From Trichomonas vaginalis G3 (Eukaryota; Parabasalia; Trichomonadida; Trichomonadidae): 64,000 nt of DNA. The DNA lies in the NCBI RefSeq assembly GCF_026262505.1, contig NC_067207.1, positions 22,226,082-22,290,081 on the forward strand, written 5' to 3'. Each line of letters opens with the position of its first letter. Position 1 is the first letter of the stretch. A program made the translations under genes and the position numbers. This document shows positions 19,920 through 30,631 of the stretch, piece after piece. The notes beneath the pieces were generated by a model, which saw nothing but the letters and a program-made list of their open reading frames with translations, was not told the DNA's origin and made no database searches.

Positions 19920-20295
19920 TTATTTCCATCTAGCTTCCCACCGAATAAGATATTCATACGTGTTTGTAAGACATTCATTAAACTTCTTTTCTATTGCATC
20001 TAATCTTGCGTTATTTTTTTCAATAACTTGTCTGTATTCTTCATCATCTCCAGCAGTGTTTGGGTCTTCACGTTTAAAATATTCATTGTTAACCAATTTT
20101 TTATCTACAAATTTTATTAGTGTTTGATTCACTTCGTTATGATAACGGTCATATTCTTTCAATACGTAAGTGAAGACAAAAATGCGTCGTACCTTCAATC
20201 TTAAAGCTTAAAGAACTTTCAACACAGTTTTGAGGGTCTGTCAGTGCGTCAATGAGATAGTATTCGAAGTCAGTCAATAATCTTTTTAAAGTCAT
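19920..20295 (-). pseudogene. Small Polinton protein, broken
   Basis: Short helical protein beginning MTLKRLLTDFEYYLIDALTD at 20295 and ending EYLIRWEARWK; about one break. The upstream region shares a short T-rich divergent spacer with the KilA-N gene (20296-20402). No family recognised. Confidence 0.4.
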
Positions 20296-20402
20296 TTCAT
20301 ACAGGATAAAATTTAATGTTGTGAAGAAATAGTGTTTATCTCAGAAAAAATAACGCTAATTTTATTTTTATTTATTTTTTTATTTTGTATGTAAAGACAG
20401 TA

Positions 20403-21260
20403 ATGTCAACATTAGAGAACACAACAACTGCTATCGTTCATGAAGCTATAAATGAAGAATACGAGTACATACAATATAACAAACAGTTACGTCTCATTCG
20501 TTCAGTCAAAGATGACATGTACCAAATGCAAAGTATTTTGACAGCATGTTATGCTCCAGATACTAAACTTCCTAAAGACTGGTTTAGGAACCAAAGCACT
20601 ATTGAACTATTAAATGAAGCACAGCGAGACATACTTTTTTCTGAAAACAGTGAAGAACAGCGAGTAGGTAAAAAACCCAGTCGCCAAAACTCTATGAAAA
20701 TCGTGAAAAATTGCCAAACGGTTTGAGAGGATATTATATTCATAGACTTCTCGTAAATGCTGTAGCAATGTGGGCTTCACCTCGTTATGCTTGGTATGTT
20801 TGTAAACTTCTTGACGAAATTCACAGACAAGAACGCGAACAGATGGAAAAGAAACTTCAAGCAAAAGATGAAGTCATTGAATCCAAAGAAAAAGCATACA
20901 GAAAAGAATACCGCGTTCAGTACCAAAAGGAAAGGAAAAGAGTTATAAGTATTGATATATACTGAAGAGTTGGAGAAAGAAGAAGACAGAGATATGGTTA
21001 TGTTGCATTTAGTCAGAAGAAACAACAAAAGCTTTTATGACCTTGCTAAGATTTACAAATCTGACAGAAACTGGTTCTATCGTGAAAACTTACCGATTTC
21101 AATGACACCGAATGAGCAAATAAAGGAAATTGTCAAAAGTACTCTTCCTCAAACACACTATGACATCAAAGGTTGCACAATACTTACATTCAAAGAAGAC
21201 TTACCATTGTTAAAGGAAAAAATAACAGAGTATTTCGATAACTTCAAAGAGGAAGAATGA
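20403..21260 (+). pseudogene. KilA-N domain protein of the Polinton, broken
   Basis: The span encodes a KilA-N-type DNA-binding region (WFRNQSTIELLNE, GLRGYYIHRLLVNAVAMWAS and YAWYVCKLLDEI are family-like). It is followed by a charged coiled coil and a C-terminal globular part (FYDLAKIYKSDRNWFYREN). KilA-N proteins are common in large DNA viruses and phages as DNA-binding regulators. About two breaks. The leader TTTATTTTTTTATTTTGTAT matches that of the gene at 18565. It is a candidate binder of the AGGTGAGATCTCACCT sites, by inference only. Confidence 0.65.
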
Positions 21261-21303
21261 AAATCTAAGCTAATTTTATTTTTTTTATAAAATTTTATCT
21301 CAT

Positions 21304-21522
21304 ATGAAAGAACATGAATTTAGAATATTCGGAACTCATGACAGAAGAGAGAACGAACAACATGTAAAAGATTATGCAAAATTTCTGAAGACATACAAAG
21401 CATTTAAACAATATCTAAATGCTTCTAAAGATTATGCAAAATTTCTGAAGGTATATAAAGCTTATGAAAAAGCGTATGAAAAGTTTATACATTGGGGAAT
21501 TGTTGTAAAAATATCCATATGA
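21304..21522 (+). CDS. Small Polinton protein with internal duplication, 72 aa
   Basis: ATG at 21304 after TTTTATTTTTTTTATAAAAT. The protein contains a duplicated segment, KDYAKFLKTYKAF and KDYAKFLKVYKAY, about 26 residues apart. It is basic and helical. No family recognised; it is possibly a remnant or a small regulatory protein. Confidence 0.4.
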   Translation: MKEHEFRIFGTHDRRENEQHVKDYAKFLKTYKAFKQYLNASKDYAKFLKVYKAYEKAYEKFIHWGIVVKISI

Positions 21523-21546
21523 TACTAACCAAAAATATATTTTTGC

Positions 21547-22020
21547 TTAAATAGCTTCAGGGTCTATTTCTTCAACCATTTCACTTCCTTCGTCAATGTC
21601 AATAGAAGCTTCTTCAACCTTTGGTAAGAATTTCTGTATAACATCTTTGTTCGTTATTGTCTTCAGAGATGAAGGATAATATTTCACATTTGTTTCACCC
21701 TTCTTATATTCTTTCTGTTCGGAAAGATTCATAGCAATACTGAAGAAGTCAATGTTAGAGTTCTTTATGACAGTATAATGAGTATCTTTGACATTCACGA
21801 AGAAACTCTTTTGTTTCAAAACTACTGCTAACTCTTGTGAAGTATAACGTTTGCGGTCAATGACAATAGCTAATGGTCTGACATACTGACCAAACTTAGA
21901 TTCTTTCACAAACTTCTTGTTAAAGATAACATTAACGTTTGAAGCACCATTGAACTCATTCTTGATGGCATTAGCGAGAGCATTGTATGAAAAGAACTTG
22001 CAATCTTGCATGTGTTTCAT
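21547..22020 (-). CDS. Unknown Polinton protein, 157 aa
   Basis: Complete frame from ATG 22020 (preceded by TTTAATATTTTTATTATA), divergent to the polymerase gene with a 90-bp spacer that has T-rich signals in both directions. The protein starts KHMQDCKFFSYNALANAIKN, has a central beta/alpha core with IDRKRYTSQELAVVLKQKSF, and an acidic tail (EEASIDIDEGSEMVEE). No family recognised. Its place next to polymerase B suggests a replication-linked role, an inference only. Confidence 0.5.
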   Translation of the reverse strand: MKHMQDCKFFSYNALANAIKNEFNGASNVNVIFNKKFVKESKFGQYVRPLAIVIDRKRYTSQELAVVLKQKSFFVNVKDTHYTVIKNSNIDFFSIAMNLSEQKEYKKGETNVKYYPSSLKTITNKDVIQKFLPKVEEASIDIDEGSEMVEEIDPEAI

Positions 22021-22110
22021 TATAATAAAAATATTAAATTATTTTGAAAAATAACTTAAAAAAATCTAATCTAATTTTTTCAAAAATATTTTTTTTATTT
22101 CCTACTAAAG

Positions 22111-25100
22111 ATGTATCGGAAGTTGTCTAAGTTAGAACACTCGGAAATAAAACAACTTCTTACAGAAGCTAACATAGATGTTGCAAAGCATTACGCAACA
22201 AACAAAAAAGCACTCGCTGACTTCATTAAAGACTATAATGGTGCAATAAGTTATGATAGAATTCATGAGTTCATAAAGCCGCAACGCGGCGAGGACGAAG
22301 TCCATGCAATAGCATTTCCTTTAAATGACGTTGCTATTGACTTATATCATAGACGTTCAGTACCTCATGAAGTAAGAAGAGAAATGTTTGACATAACAAA
22401 TGCAAACGTTGGTCATACTCGTAAAGCTCTTTCGCATGATGTTCGTCAAGAAATGTTTGACATAACAAATGTAAACGTTGGTCATACTCGTAAAGCTCTT
22501 TCGCATGATGTTCGTCAAGAGATGTTTGACATAACAAATGCAAACGTTGGTGAAACAAGAAGAAGAGACGACACACTGAAACAACAGAGAAGAGAGATGT
22601 TTAAAAGTGCTATAGAACAAGTTCGTAAAGCTAACGATGTCATTCGTTCCATTGACGACAAACCAAAAGAAGGTGAGAGATGGTTAAAGAAAGATGAAGA
22701 GAATAGGAAGAGAAATGTGAAGTCAGGCAATAGACTCATTGACTTTAACATCGAAGCTTTAGATGAACCAAACAGAGACTACTTACACAAACATTTCGGT
22801 AAGGTTTTCATGAGACTCTTAGAGAAGATTAAAATAAACTCCAACAAAGATGGATGGTATGTTATAAACTTGGTGGAAAGTATGAATGTTCTACGTTAAA
22901 CCTCAATAATATTGGAACATTACTACATCAGCTCTTGAAGGAGAACTTTATATCAGAGATAGAAGCAAATGCTGCAGGTATTGTTGAAATGCACTATGAC
23001 TTCTTCTTGACAAACATAAAGAATCTTACTGAAATAAAGATGTATGATTTAACAGAATATGAAGGCTTAACGATGTCAGATGTAAAGAAAGGCAAACCAA
23101 AAAAGAGACCATATAGAGATGAAAGCACACTGACAAATGACCAGAAAGCCATTTTGGAAGCTCTTAAGCAAACAGGAAACCCAGCACTTATAGAAAGCTT
23201 TTGGAAAGATAATGGTGAAAAGAAGTTTTATAAGAAGAGAAGCGGTCAGTTCTGGAAGTATCTTTGCACATTACCTATAAATCTTGAACGCTACCAAATC
23301 TTCAATGAACTGAACAAAAGAACTGCAACACTTATGACAGAAGACAATTGTTTCGTTTATGCTTGCATTCAGGCTGGAGTAGATGAGAGACTATTGACCA
23401 CATGAGAGAAGTCATTCGTGTTAGAGACTTTCCTCAAAGTAAAGTACAAGAAATTTCTGACAACAGGTATAGCATTTAATGTTACCATTGGTTATTTCAA
23501 TGACTCAAGACATAATGAAATAAAGAGATACATACCAAAAGAATGTAAACTGTTCGAACTATTGACTTACTTCTTGTTGAAGACCACTACATGCTAAACG
23601 AAAGATTACCAATGACAACATATTTCATTCGCATATAGAAATCTTGAAGGAGTGTGGTGGAATGAACATTGAGAAACAATGAAGATTTATACAAAGAGAG
23701 AAGATAAATATGTAGTTCGTTATGATAGAACAACACCGTATGGGATGTTATGAAAACATTGTGGGAGTGCAAATATTTCGAACCTATTTCTTATGGAGAA
23801 CTTTTCACATATACGACTGACTTATATAAACAGAACCTTGCACCATTTAAAGATTTGACATATGCTCCAAAGTATTGTGTACAACTGAAGAAGAAAGCAG
23901 AGTCAAAAGAAGTAAATAAAAATAAGTGCAAGTTCATTCCTGAGCACGTTTTCTTTGCTGACTTTGAGTGTAGTACGATGGCTTTCATAAAGCTTTTAAC
24001 ATCTGTTATGACAGTGAAGATGGTTCAGTGAGTGAAAGCATTGGGGTCAAACTGTGCAACAGAATTTTTGGAGCGACTTCCTGACAAGAGTTTAATATAT
24101 TTCCATAACCTCAGTTATGATATAAACTTCATCTTAAGACACATGACAGAAGTGAAAGGAACTCCCATCATTAAAGGTTCACGAACAATGCAAATAACTG
24201 GCTTATATAAAGGAAGGGCAATTATTATAAAAGACTCTTACAGTGTTATAAATAAGAAGCTTAAACTATTTCCTGCTATGTTTAACTTACAAACAGGACC
24301 GAAAGAAGTATTTCCATACAACTACTACAGCAGTGTTTTGTTAGCAAATGACAACAGAACTGGTGTCATTTCTGAAGCATGTAAGTTTATCCAGGATGCA
24401 GATACGTTCATGAAAACATAGATTCCATCAAAGGTTGCAGAATAGATGAAAACCACTTCGACTTAGAAAAGTATAGCACATTTTATTGCAAACAAGATGT
24501 AAGAATTTTAAGAGAAGGTTTTGTTAAGTTCCGCAATGACATATTGAAAGAATTTGATTTAAACGTTTATGACTACGTTAGTATTTGTTCTATTGCTAAC
24601 AAATTATTTGAGAACAGAGTGTACTTCCCGAATGGAAATTTATATGACCTCTCAAATAAACCAAGAGAATTTATTTCGAGATGCATTCAAGGTGGAAGAT
24701 GTATGTTGTCAGATAACATGAAACAAAAGAGCGAAAAGAAACTCATTGCTGACTTCGACGCTGTTTCATTATATCCATCAGCTATAGCAAGACTTTATAC
24801 TTTAGAAGGATTCCAAAGTATTGAAGAAAGAAATGTTAAGCACAGAGTATCTCATGAGACATTTATTCGATGACGACCAAAAGGAACCCATTGGTGAAAA
24901 GTTTATGTCTGGCTTCTTTGTTCTCATTAAGATAACAGAGATTGGAATACATAGACACTTTCCTTTAATAGTTTGTGACCCTGAACTAAATCCAGAACTT
25001 AACGTTCCCAGAAGTTCAAACACTTGCTGTTTAATGTATGTTGACCATATAACATTACAAGACCTCATAAAATATCAAGGTGTCAAATGTGAAGTGTTGC

Positions 25101-26011
25101 AAGGATACTATTACGATGGAAACAGAGATATTAGAATAAGAGATGAAGTAAAGAAGTTGTTTGAGTTAAGGTTAAAGTATAAGAAAGAAGGAAATCCTTT
25201 GCAAGAAAATATAAAGCTCATTCTGAACAGTATTTATGGCAAAACTATTCTATCTCCTATTGAGTCAAAAATAACCATAGTAAATGACAAAGATGCTATA
25301 AGATATGCCATCAGAAACTACAACCATATAGTGAAGTTCGAAGGTTTGGATGGTTCAGATAAAACTATTTTCAAGCTAACGAAAAGCATTTGCAGACACT
25401 TTAACTTCTGTCCACTTGGTGTTAACATTCTGTCTATGTCGAAGAGAATAATGTGTGAAGTATTCTGTACTGCTGAAGATATGGGACTTCAAATATTTTA
25501 CCAGGACTGTGATAGCATGCATATTTTCAATGAAGACATACCAAAGCTTGCAGCAGAGTTTAAGAAGAGATACGGTCGCGAACTTATAGGAAAGAACCTT
25601 GGTCAATTTCATTCTGACTTCGCAGAAATAACACCTGGAAAACAAAGTTTAGCATACAAGTCAATATTTTGTGGAAAGAAGACTTACATAGACTTACTCA
25701 CGAATGATTTAAATGAAGTTGCATTTCATGCACGTTGCAAAGGTGTCAAACAAGACGTCCTTGCTTTAACAGCAAATGAAATGTTTCCTGAAGCTATACA
25801 ATGCTATTACAATGAAGATAAGAACATTCACATACCTGTTGGAACATATGACAAAGACTCTGAGTTCAGTTTAATGAAACTTTACAAAGCACTTCATGAT
25901 GGTCAAGAGATTGGATTTGACTTATGTAAGTCATGTCAACCTTGCTTTGCTGAAAAGTTTAACTTCTCAATAACGAATAAAACAAGATTTATTCGTAAGT
26001 TGAAGTTCTGA
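22111..26011 (+). pseudogene. Protein-primed DNA polymerase B of the Polinton, broken
   Basis: The region encodes family-B polymerase landmarks in order. The exonuclease part has FFADFECST, FHNLSYDINFIL and YCKQDVRIL. The polymerase part has motif A DFDAVSLYPSAIAR, motif B LILNSIYGK and motif C YQDCDSMHI. The long N-terminal part carries a 69-bp (23-residue) unit repeated nearly three times (about 22381-22555, MFDITNANVGHTRKALS and onwards). In Polintons this enzyme replicates the element from a protein primer. About seven breaks across the span, so it reads as a fossil. The overall size fits Polinton PolB. Confidence 0.85.
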
Positions 26012-26066
26012 GGTCATGAATGAGGTCATTCGTGATAAAAATAATGAGGTCATATATTTTTGTCAT

Positions 26067-26642
26067 TTATGTATAATCATTGTCTCTCTTAAACTTTGCA
26101 ATAGACAGCTTTGTTCTTCTTCCTTCTACATCTGTAATGTTTATATAATCTTTGTTATACTGTCTTAAGACATTCATTCGTCTGTATTGAGTTCCCATGA
26201 AATAGTAAAAGGCATCTTCACTTGGGACATAGTAGTAGTTCTCTAACGTGTGATATGAGTATTGTATAATTTCAACAGCGTCTTCAGGAAGAGAGTCAAC
26301 AATGTCAAACCAATAGCCATTTGAACCAGAAATATTTCTCATGTTTTCTCTTCTTGTCGTCCATCTTAAGTTCGAGATATGAAAGTCTCCTCTGTCTCTG
26401 TTTATATGGTCTACTTCACGAAGTCCTTCAGGGTTCGGAATGAAAGTTTCTGCAACTATTCTATGTTTCATCAGCTTGTGTTTGTTTAAATTTACACAAA
26501 TATAACCATCTCCTTGGTCAAACTCACTAACAACTCTTTTATTGCTTATACGTCTAATTGGATAAGGGTACTCTGAAAAGATTTCATAGTCATTGTCATG
26601 TTCGAGTGTTTGCCAATGTCCTTCACCTTCCATGCCTTTCAC
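26067..26642 (-). CDS. HNH endonuclease-like protein of the Polinton, 191 aa
   Basis: Contains a NUMOD/HNH_3-type core: MKHRIVAETFIPNPEG, EVDHINRDRGD and NLRWTTRRENMRNI, at about residues 58-105. That is the signature of phage-type homing HNH nucleases, which cut DNA. The C-terminal third (YYYVPSEDAFYYFMG to KLSIAKFK) resembles the TIR-encoded 106-aa protein of the same element. The start at 26642 follows AAAATTTTTATTTGAGTGAA, almost identical to the leader at 30413 (AAAATTTTTATTTGATTGAA). Frame whole. It is convergent with the polymerase gene; it may be a selfish passenger or a domesticated accessory nuclease. Confidence 0.75.
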   Translation of the reverse strand: MKGMEGEGHWQTLEHDNDYEIFSEYPYPIRRISNKRVVSEFDQGDGYICVNLNKHKLMKHRIVAETFIPNPEGLREVDHINRDRGDFHISNLRWTTRRENMRNISGSNGYWFDIVDSLPEDAVEIIQYSYHTLENYYYVPSEDAFYYFMGTQYRRMNVLRQYNKDYINITDVEGRRTKLSIAKFKRDNDYT

Positions 26643-26683
26643 TCAAATAAAAATTTTCAGAAAAAATAAAACTAGCGTAGATT

Positions 26684-27541
26684 TTACAATACAGCGATTG
26701 TAGAGTTTAAGAGTTGTGCTTCAATGTAGAGACAGTCCTTATGGTCTGGAGGTAAGAACACTGGGCAGTTATGGTCATGAGTGGAGAACATGTCTATCCA
26801 AAACTCACGATTGAAGCCAGTTAATTTATAGTATTTAGGGTTAGGAAGTGGTGTAGTTCTTGTATGACCAATGAACTCATTTTCAACTCCCTTACTTAAG
26901 TTTGAATATAATATAGCTTGCTTTCTATCCCAAATGCCAGGTGTTACAATCTTTGAAAATTCATTTTTCCTCGGAAGCATTGCATCATAATTGAAAACAT
27001 TCTTGAAATCATCACTTGGTTCAGAGATTTGAAACCTTATACGTAATGGATTTTCTTTCTCTTTAGCGACTTCATTGAATGGTGAATATATAACAAACTG
27101 ACAGTCATGTGTTCCATCTTCATTTTCATTAAATTCATAATGAAAGTCTATAAGTTGTGGCTGACTACCTTCTTCTTTCAGTTGTGCAAGAAACTCACGC
27201 AAAGGCTGTAAAGTTTGTACTTCAATGTTAAACTTTTTCTCGAACATCTCATTAAATGAAATCATACATTGCAACAATGTTGTATCGTCTTTAAAGTATT
27301 TGTATATGTGAATGTTTTGGGCGCTTAAAGACTGTTCGTCATTTTCTATCTCGACTTGAAGTATAAAGTCAACTTTCCTAAATGCACGTGTTATATACAT
27401 AGATGTTATGCCAATGTACTTCTCTTCATTTATGTTCACAATCCAGTCTGTTGGAAACTTAAACGTTACTCTGTTCCCCTTTATTTTGACGTCAGGGTTT
27501 TCACTACTGAACGCAACAGTTAAAGGTATTTGTCTATACAT
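26684..27541 (-). CDS. Polinton minor capsid-like protein, 285 aa
   Basis: Beta-rich protein near the major capsid gene. It opens MYRQIPLTVAFSSENPDVKI, has KFPTDWIVNINEEKYIGITS early, and ends FWIDMFSTHDHNCPVFLPPD then YIEAQLL. The ending pattern matches two other beta-rich proteins of the element (10565-11441 and 13580-14344). It may be the penton or another small jelly-roll protein. The start follows TTTATTTTTATCCGAATTAA, nearly the same leader as the major capsid gene (TATTTTTATCCGAAGTAA). Frame whole. Confidence 0.55.
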   Translation of the reverse strand: MYRQIPLTVAFSSENPDVKIKGNRVTFKFPTDWIVNINEEKYIGITSMYITRAFRKVDFILQVEIENDEQSLSAQNIHIYKYFKDDTTLLQCMISFNEMFEKKFNIEVQTLQPLREFLAQLKEEGSQPQLIDFHYEFNENEDGTHDCQFVIYSPFNEVAKEKENPLRIRFQISEPSDDFKNVFNYDAMLPRKNEFSKIVTPGIWDRKQAILYSNLSKGVENEFIGHTRTTPLPNPKYYKLTGFNREFWIDMFSTHDHNCPVFLPPDHKDCLYIEAQLLNSTIAVL

Positions 27542-27565
27542 TTAATTCGGATAAAAATAAACCAT

Positions 27566-27837
27566 TTACTCTTTCTTTGCTTCAGCTTCTTTAGCTTTTG
27601 CTTCAGCTTCTTCTCTAGCTTTCTTCGCCAGCAAACGTGGGTTCTTTGTCTTCCAGCAGCTAATGCAGCAAGTTGTTTTTCACTAAGTTTTCTCTTTGGT
27701 CTCTCTGGCTTTTGTTCTTGTTTTTGTTCCTTCAGTTCGGATAAAATTTGCTCGCGAATTTCTTTCTTCAATGCTTCAACATCTATGACCCCTTGGGTCT
27801 TGTCCGTAGGGTTGTCTGAGTCATTTGACTGCAGATA
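27566..27837 (-). pseudogene. Small Lys/Glu/Ala-rich Polinton protein, broken
   Basis: Charged helical protein containing KKEIREQILSELKEQKQEQK and KRKLSEKQLAALAAGR; no ATG start is certain. Short basic proteins with an LSEKQLAALAAGR-like repeat are known from large DNA viruses and Polintons as putative core or DNA-condensing proteins, but this match is by eye. About one break. It shares the divergent spacer of the gene at 27870. Confidence 0.35.
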
Positions 27838-27869
27838 AAAAACAAAATTAAAACTTTAACCGATGTAAA

Positions 27870-28294
27870 ATGAGCTTGTCAAAATCAGAGCGAGAGTCTA
27901 TTATATTAAATGACGCAAGAGGAATACAACATCCTTTCTATTACGTAAGTCAGAGTAAAGATGGTAAAATATATGTAAGAAAAAGAAAGGTTCCATTAGC
28001 GAATGCAGAAAGCGACAACATTAATGTGCATGGCAAGGGTGAAGCCCATATAAAACCTTCTATTCAAACTGAAAAGTCAATAGAACAAGAAGAAAAGAAG
28101 CCAGATGTTCTTTCAATAACGAACCAAGAGCTTATTGCAAAGTTCGTGAATTTCATTGAAAAACAAACCGAGTCAAAGAACCTGACCCACCAGTGAAAGA
28201 AGTTGAGACAAAAGAGAATGTACAGTTCATTGAAAATGTCAAGAAACAACTTCCACCACGAATGCCAAGAAGAAGAGTGAGAATAATGAAGTAA
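27870..28294 (+). pseudogene. Small Polinton protein with FYxV..KDG..RK module, broken
   Basis: Begins MSLSKSERESIILNDARGIQ and carries FYYVSQSKDGKIYVRKRKVPL. The 30413-30631 protein has a closely similar FYVHTMKDGRVQFRKIKQPL, so the two appear related. It ends in a Pro/Arg-rich basic tail (PPRMPRRRVRIMK). About one break. It is located directly before the major capsid gene. Function unknown. Confidence 0.4.
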
Positions 28295-28321
28295 ATAGAT
28301 ATTTTTATCCGAAGTAAATAC

Positions 28322-29894
28322 ATGCAGAACGAACAGTTAAACGAATTTACTCCAGCAGAGCATATTCATCAGATTCGCTCATATTTCGATATCATAGACA
28401 ATGCAGTTCAAATTGGTGACACTAATAGAAAATATTCTGACGCAAAGATTCCATCACAACCTGGAACTGCTAAAGATAACACATGGGTAACATTCAATCT
28501 CTCACCTCCTGGTGAAAATATGTTGGACCTTTACAATACATTCATTACGTATAAAATGGAAGGTCAATTTATTGTAGATAAAGAAATTGGTTCAGGTTCC
28601 AATAAAACAAACCCACCAGGATTTTGGATTGGTTTCGATGACGCTTTCTATGCAGTTGCTGGATATCAAATCCTTGCAAATGGTCGTATCGTATATTCTC
28701 AAGACAACGCAAGAGAAGAAGCATATATAACTTCAAACTCACAAACTACCGAACAAATAAAGAAAGTAGATGTTTTCTCAAAGACTCGACATGAAGATGT
28801 ATGGAGTCATTCGGGAACATGCAGAACAGGACAAATTGTTAGTGGTCCAATTACAGCAGGAAAATCATTTGATTTTAAGCTTCGTTTAAGAATTCCTGTT
28901 AGAAATTTTCCATTAGAAGCTATTCGATTTATTCCAGCTTTTTGCAGGAAACATTCAGCTTAAAGTAAAGTTCAGTAGCGACGCCTTACAATGCACATCT
29001 ATATCTGTAAATGATATCATTGCTTTCAATCCAACTCTTAAAGTTGCATTTGCTTCAGATTCAAATCCACCGACAAATAAATTTGTTCCATGGAATGAAC
29101 CATTCACTATGATAACGAAGGCAGTAGAAGCTAGTGGAACAGTTACTATTACAACTGTAACCCAGCAACTATTTCGAACAAAGATGGATTTTAATGAATG
29201 TTTCATTCATCCAAAGTCATTCTCTTTAGACCCTAACATTTATACAGAACTTGTAGAACATTATACAAACGAGGCTTTATGTTTTCCTGTTAAAGTTATG
29301 GATTGGATTCCTATGGACGGTTCATTCTCAAAGAATACAGATAGTTCAAGTGCAACATTTACAGCAGCTTATACGCCTATTAATGTTAAAAGTATTTGGG
29401 CACTATTTAGAAAGAAAGACAACTATTATGTTAATTTTGAGAACCCTAAGTTTAAATATCTTCAGCTTTCCATGGGAGCTTATGGAAATATGCCTGCAGA
29501 ACCTGAAAAATCATATGGACCTGTATTTTATGAAATGGTTGCGAACGCTTGCAATACAAACAATGATATGATAGGATTTAATGAAGATGTTATGAGGTCA
29601 TTGGTGGATGATGGTAGTGTGGAACATAAATGGGATAGCTATGACAACACACATTTCTTATGTGGTTTTCCAACAGAAGTGGACTTTTGCTTCCAGCAAG
29701 GTCAAACATCTACTGCTCCAATAACATACAAATTGTCTGTTAAAGGACCTATTGAACTAGCAACTGAAAATGTACCAAAGCCACTTATTGGATTTATGAG
29801 GGATTGTTGCTTTGCCATTCAGGTGCGTGCTAATGGAATCCCAATAATAAGATTAGATGACTATAACTTAGCTACGGACGACAGTGAGGAATAA
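28322..29894 (+). pseudogene. Polinton major capsid protein (double jelly-roll type), broken
   Basis: The region covers about 520 codons with the look of Polinton major capsid proteins. The N-terminal part has SYFDIIDNAVQIGDTNRKYS and PPGENMLDLYNTFITYKME, and the later part KVMDWIPMDGSF and MRDCCFAIQVRANGIPIIR. Size, position next to the minor capsid candidate and a packaging ATPase in the same element support the assignment, which is by family recognition rather than search. About one break. The leader TATTTTTATCCGAAGTAAAT matches that of the minor capsid-like gene. Confidence 0.7.
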
Positions 29895-29924
29895 AGGATG
29901 AACGTTTATTTTTAAAGCTTATAA

Positions 29925-30365
29925 ATGAGTTCTTCATCAAGCTCTCGTGAACCTTCACCATCTATGAAACAAACTTTACCAAACGATTATGGAGCACCTA
30001 TTGAATATTTCTTACGAGCTGCACAATGGCAAAGAGCAGTCTCACCAAGGTTAGGTGTTCCACCAGCTCCTGTCAAAAATAGCATTTGGTCAAGTCCTTA
30101 TATAAAATATGGTCTCCCACTAGGTTTGCTAGCTACAGCAGGAGCAGTTATGATGTTGAAAAGAAATAAAGCAAATGTTGTAAATAATACTGAAGTAGCT
30201 GAAGTTAAACAAACTCCAACACCTTCACAAGCAAAACCTTCAATGGCTCCTGAACCTATGGAAGTACAAACTCCTGTTCAAAAGTCAACTCCTAAACCGA
30301 CTCCAACATTTAAACCAGAACCTACTCCTCAAATAAATCGTAAAACTCCTGCGTTTCCTTACTGA
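29925..30365 (+). CDS. Polinton membrane-type protein with Pro/Thr tail, 146 aa
   Basis: Ser-rich start (SSSSSSREPSPS), one hydrophobic segment (KYGLPLGLLATAGAVMML, about residues 62-79) and a Pro/Thr/Lys-rich C-terminal tail with repeated PTP, KPT and PEPTP motifs. It follows the major capsid gene by 30 bp, with GTTTATTTTTAAAGCTTATA as leader. It may be a virion membrane or linker protein; no family recognised. Frame whole. Confidence 0.5.
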   Translation: MSSSSSSREPSPSMKQTLPNDYGAPIEYFLRAAQWQRAVSPRLGVPPAPVKNSIWSSPYIKYGLPLGLLATAGAVMMLKRNKANVVNNTEVAEVKQTPTPSQAKPSMAPEPMEVQTPVQKSTPKPTPTFKPEPTPQINRKTPAFPY

Positions 30366-30412
30366 AAAATAACGTTATTTTTATTTAATATTAAAATTTT
30401 TATTTGATTGAA

Positions 30413-30631
30413 ATGACGACTAAAGTCACTGAAGCAATGAAACAAAAGTTTTTGGTAGAATACATTAAATCAGGAACTATTCCAGAAGGTTTTTACGTTC
30501 ATACTATGAAGGATGGTAGAGTTCAGTTTAGAAAGATAAAGCAACCATTAGATAAAGAAGGAATTTTGAGAAAGATTAAACTTCATGAGGACAACATTGC
30601 TGAACTTAAGAAGAAGTTAGAAGAGTTATAA
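30413..30631 (+). CDS. Small Polinton protein with FYV..KDG..RK module, 72 aa
   Basis: ATG 30413 follows AAAATTTTTATTTGATTGAA. The protein is MTTKVTEAMKQKFLVEYIKS, then EGFYVHTMKDGRVQFRKIK, then a coiled-coil end (EDNIAELKKKLEEL). The middle matches the protein at 27870-28294. Its last codons run into the right TIR, so the TIR border lies within the gene's end. Function unknown. Confidence 0.5.
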   Translation: MTTKVTEAMKQKFLVEYIKSGTIPEGFYVHTMKDGRVQFRKIKQPLDKEGILRKIKLHEDNIAELKKKLEEL

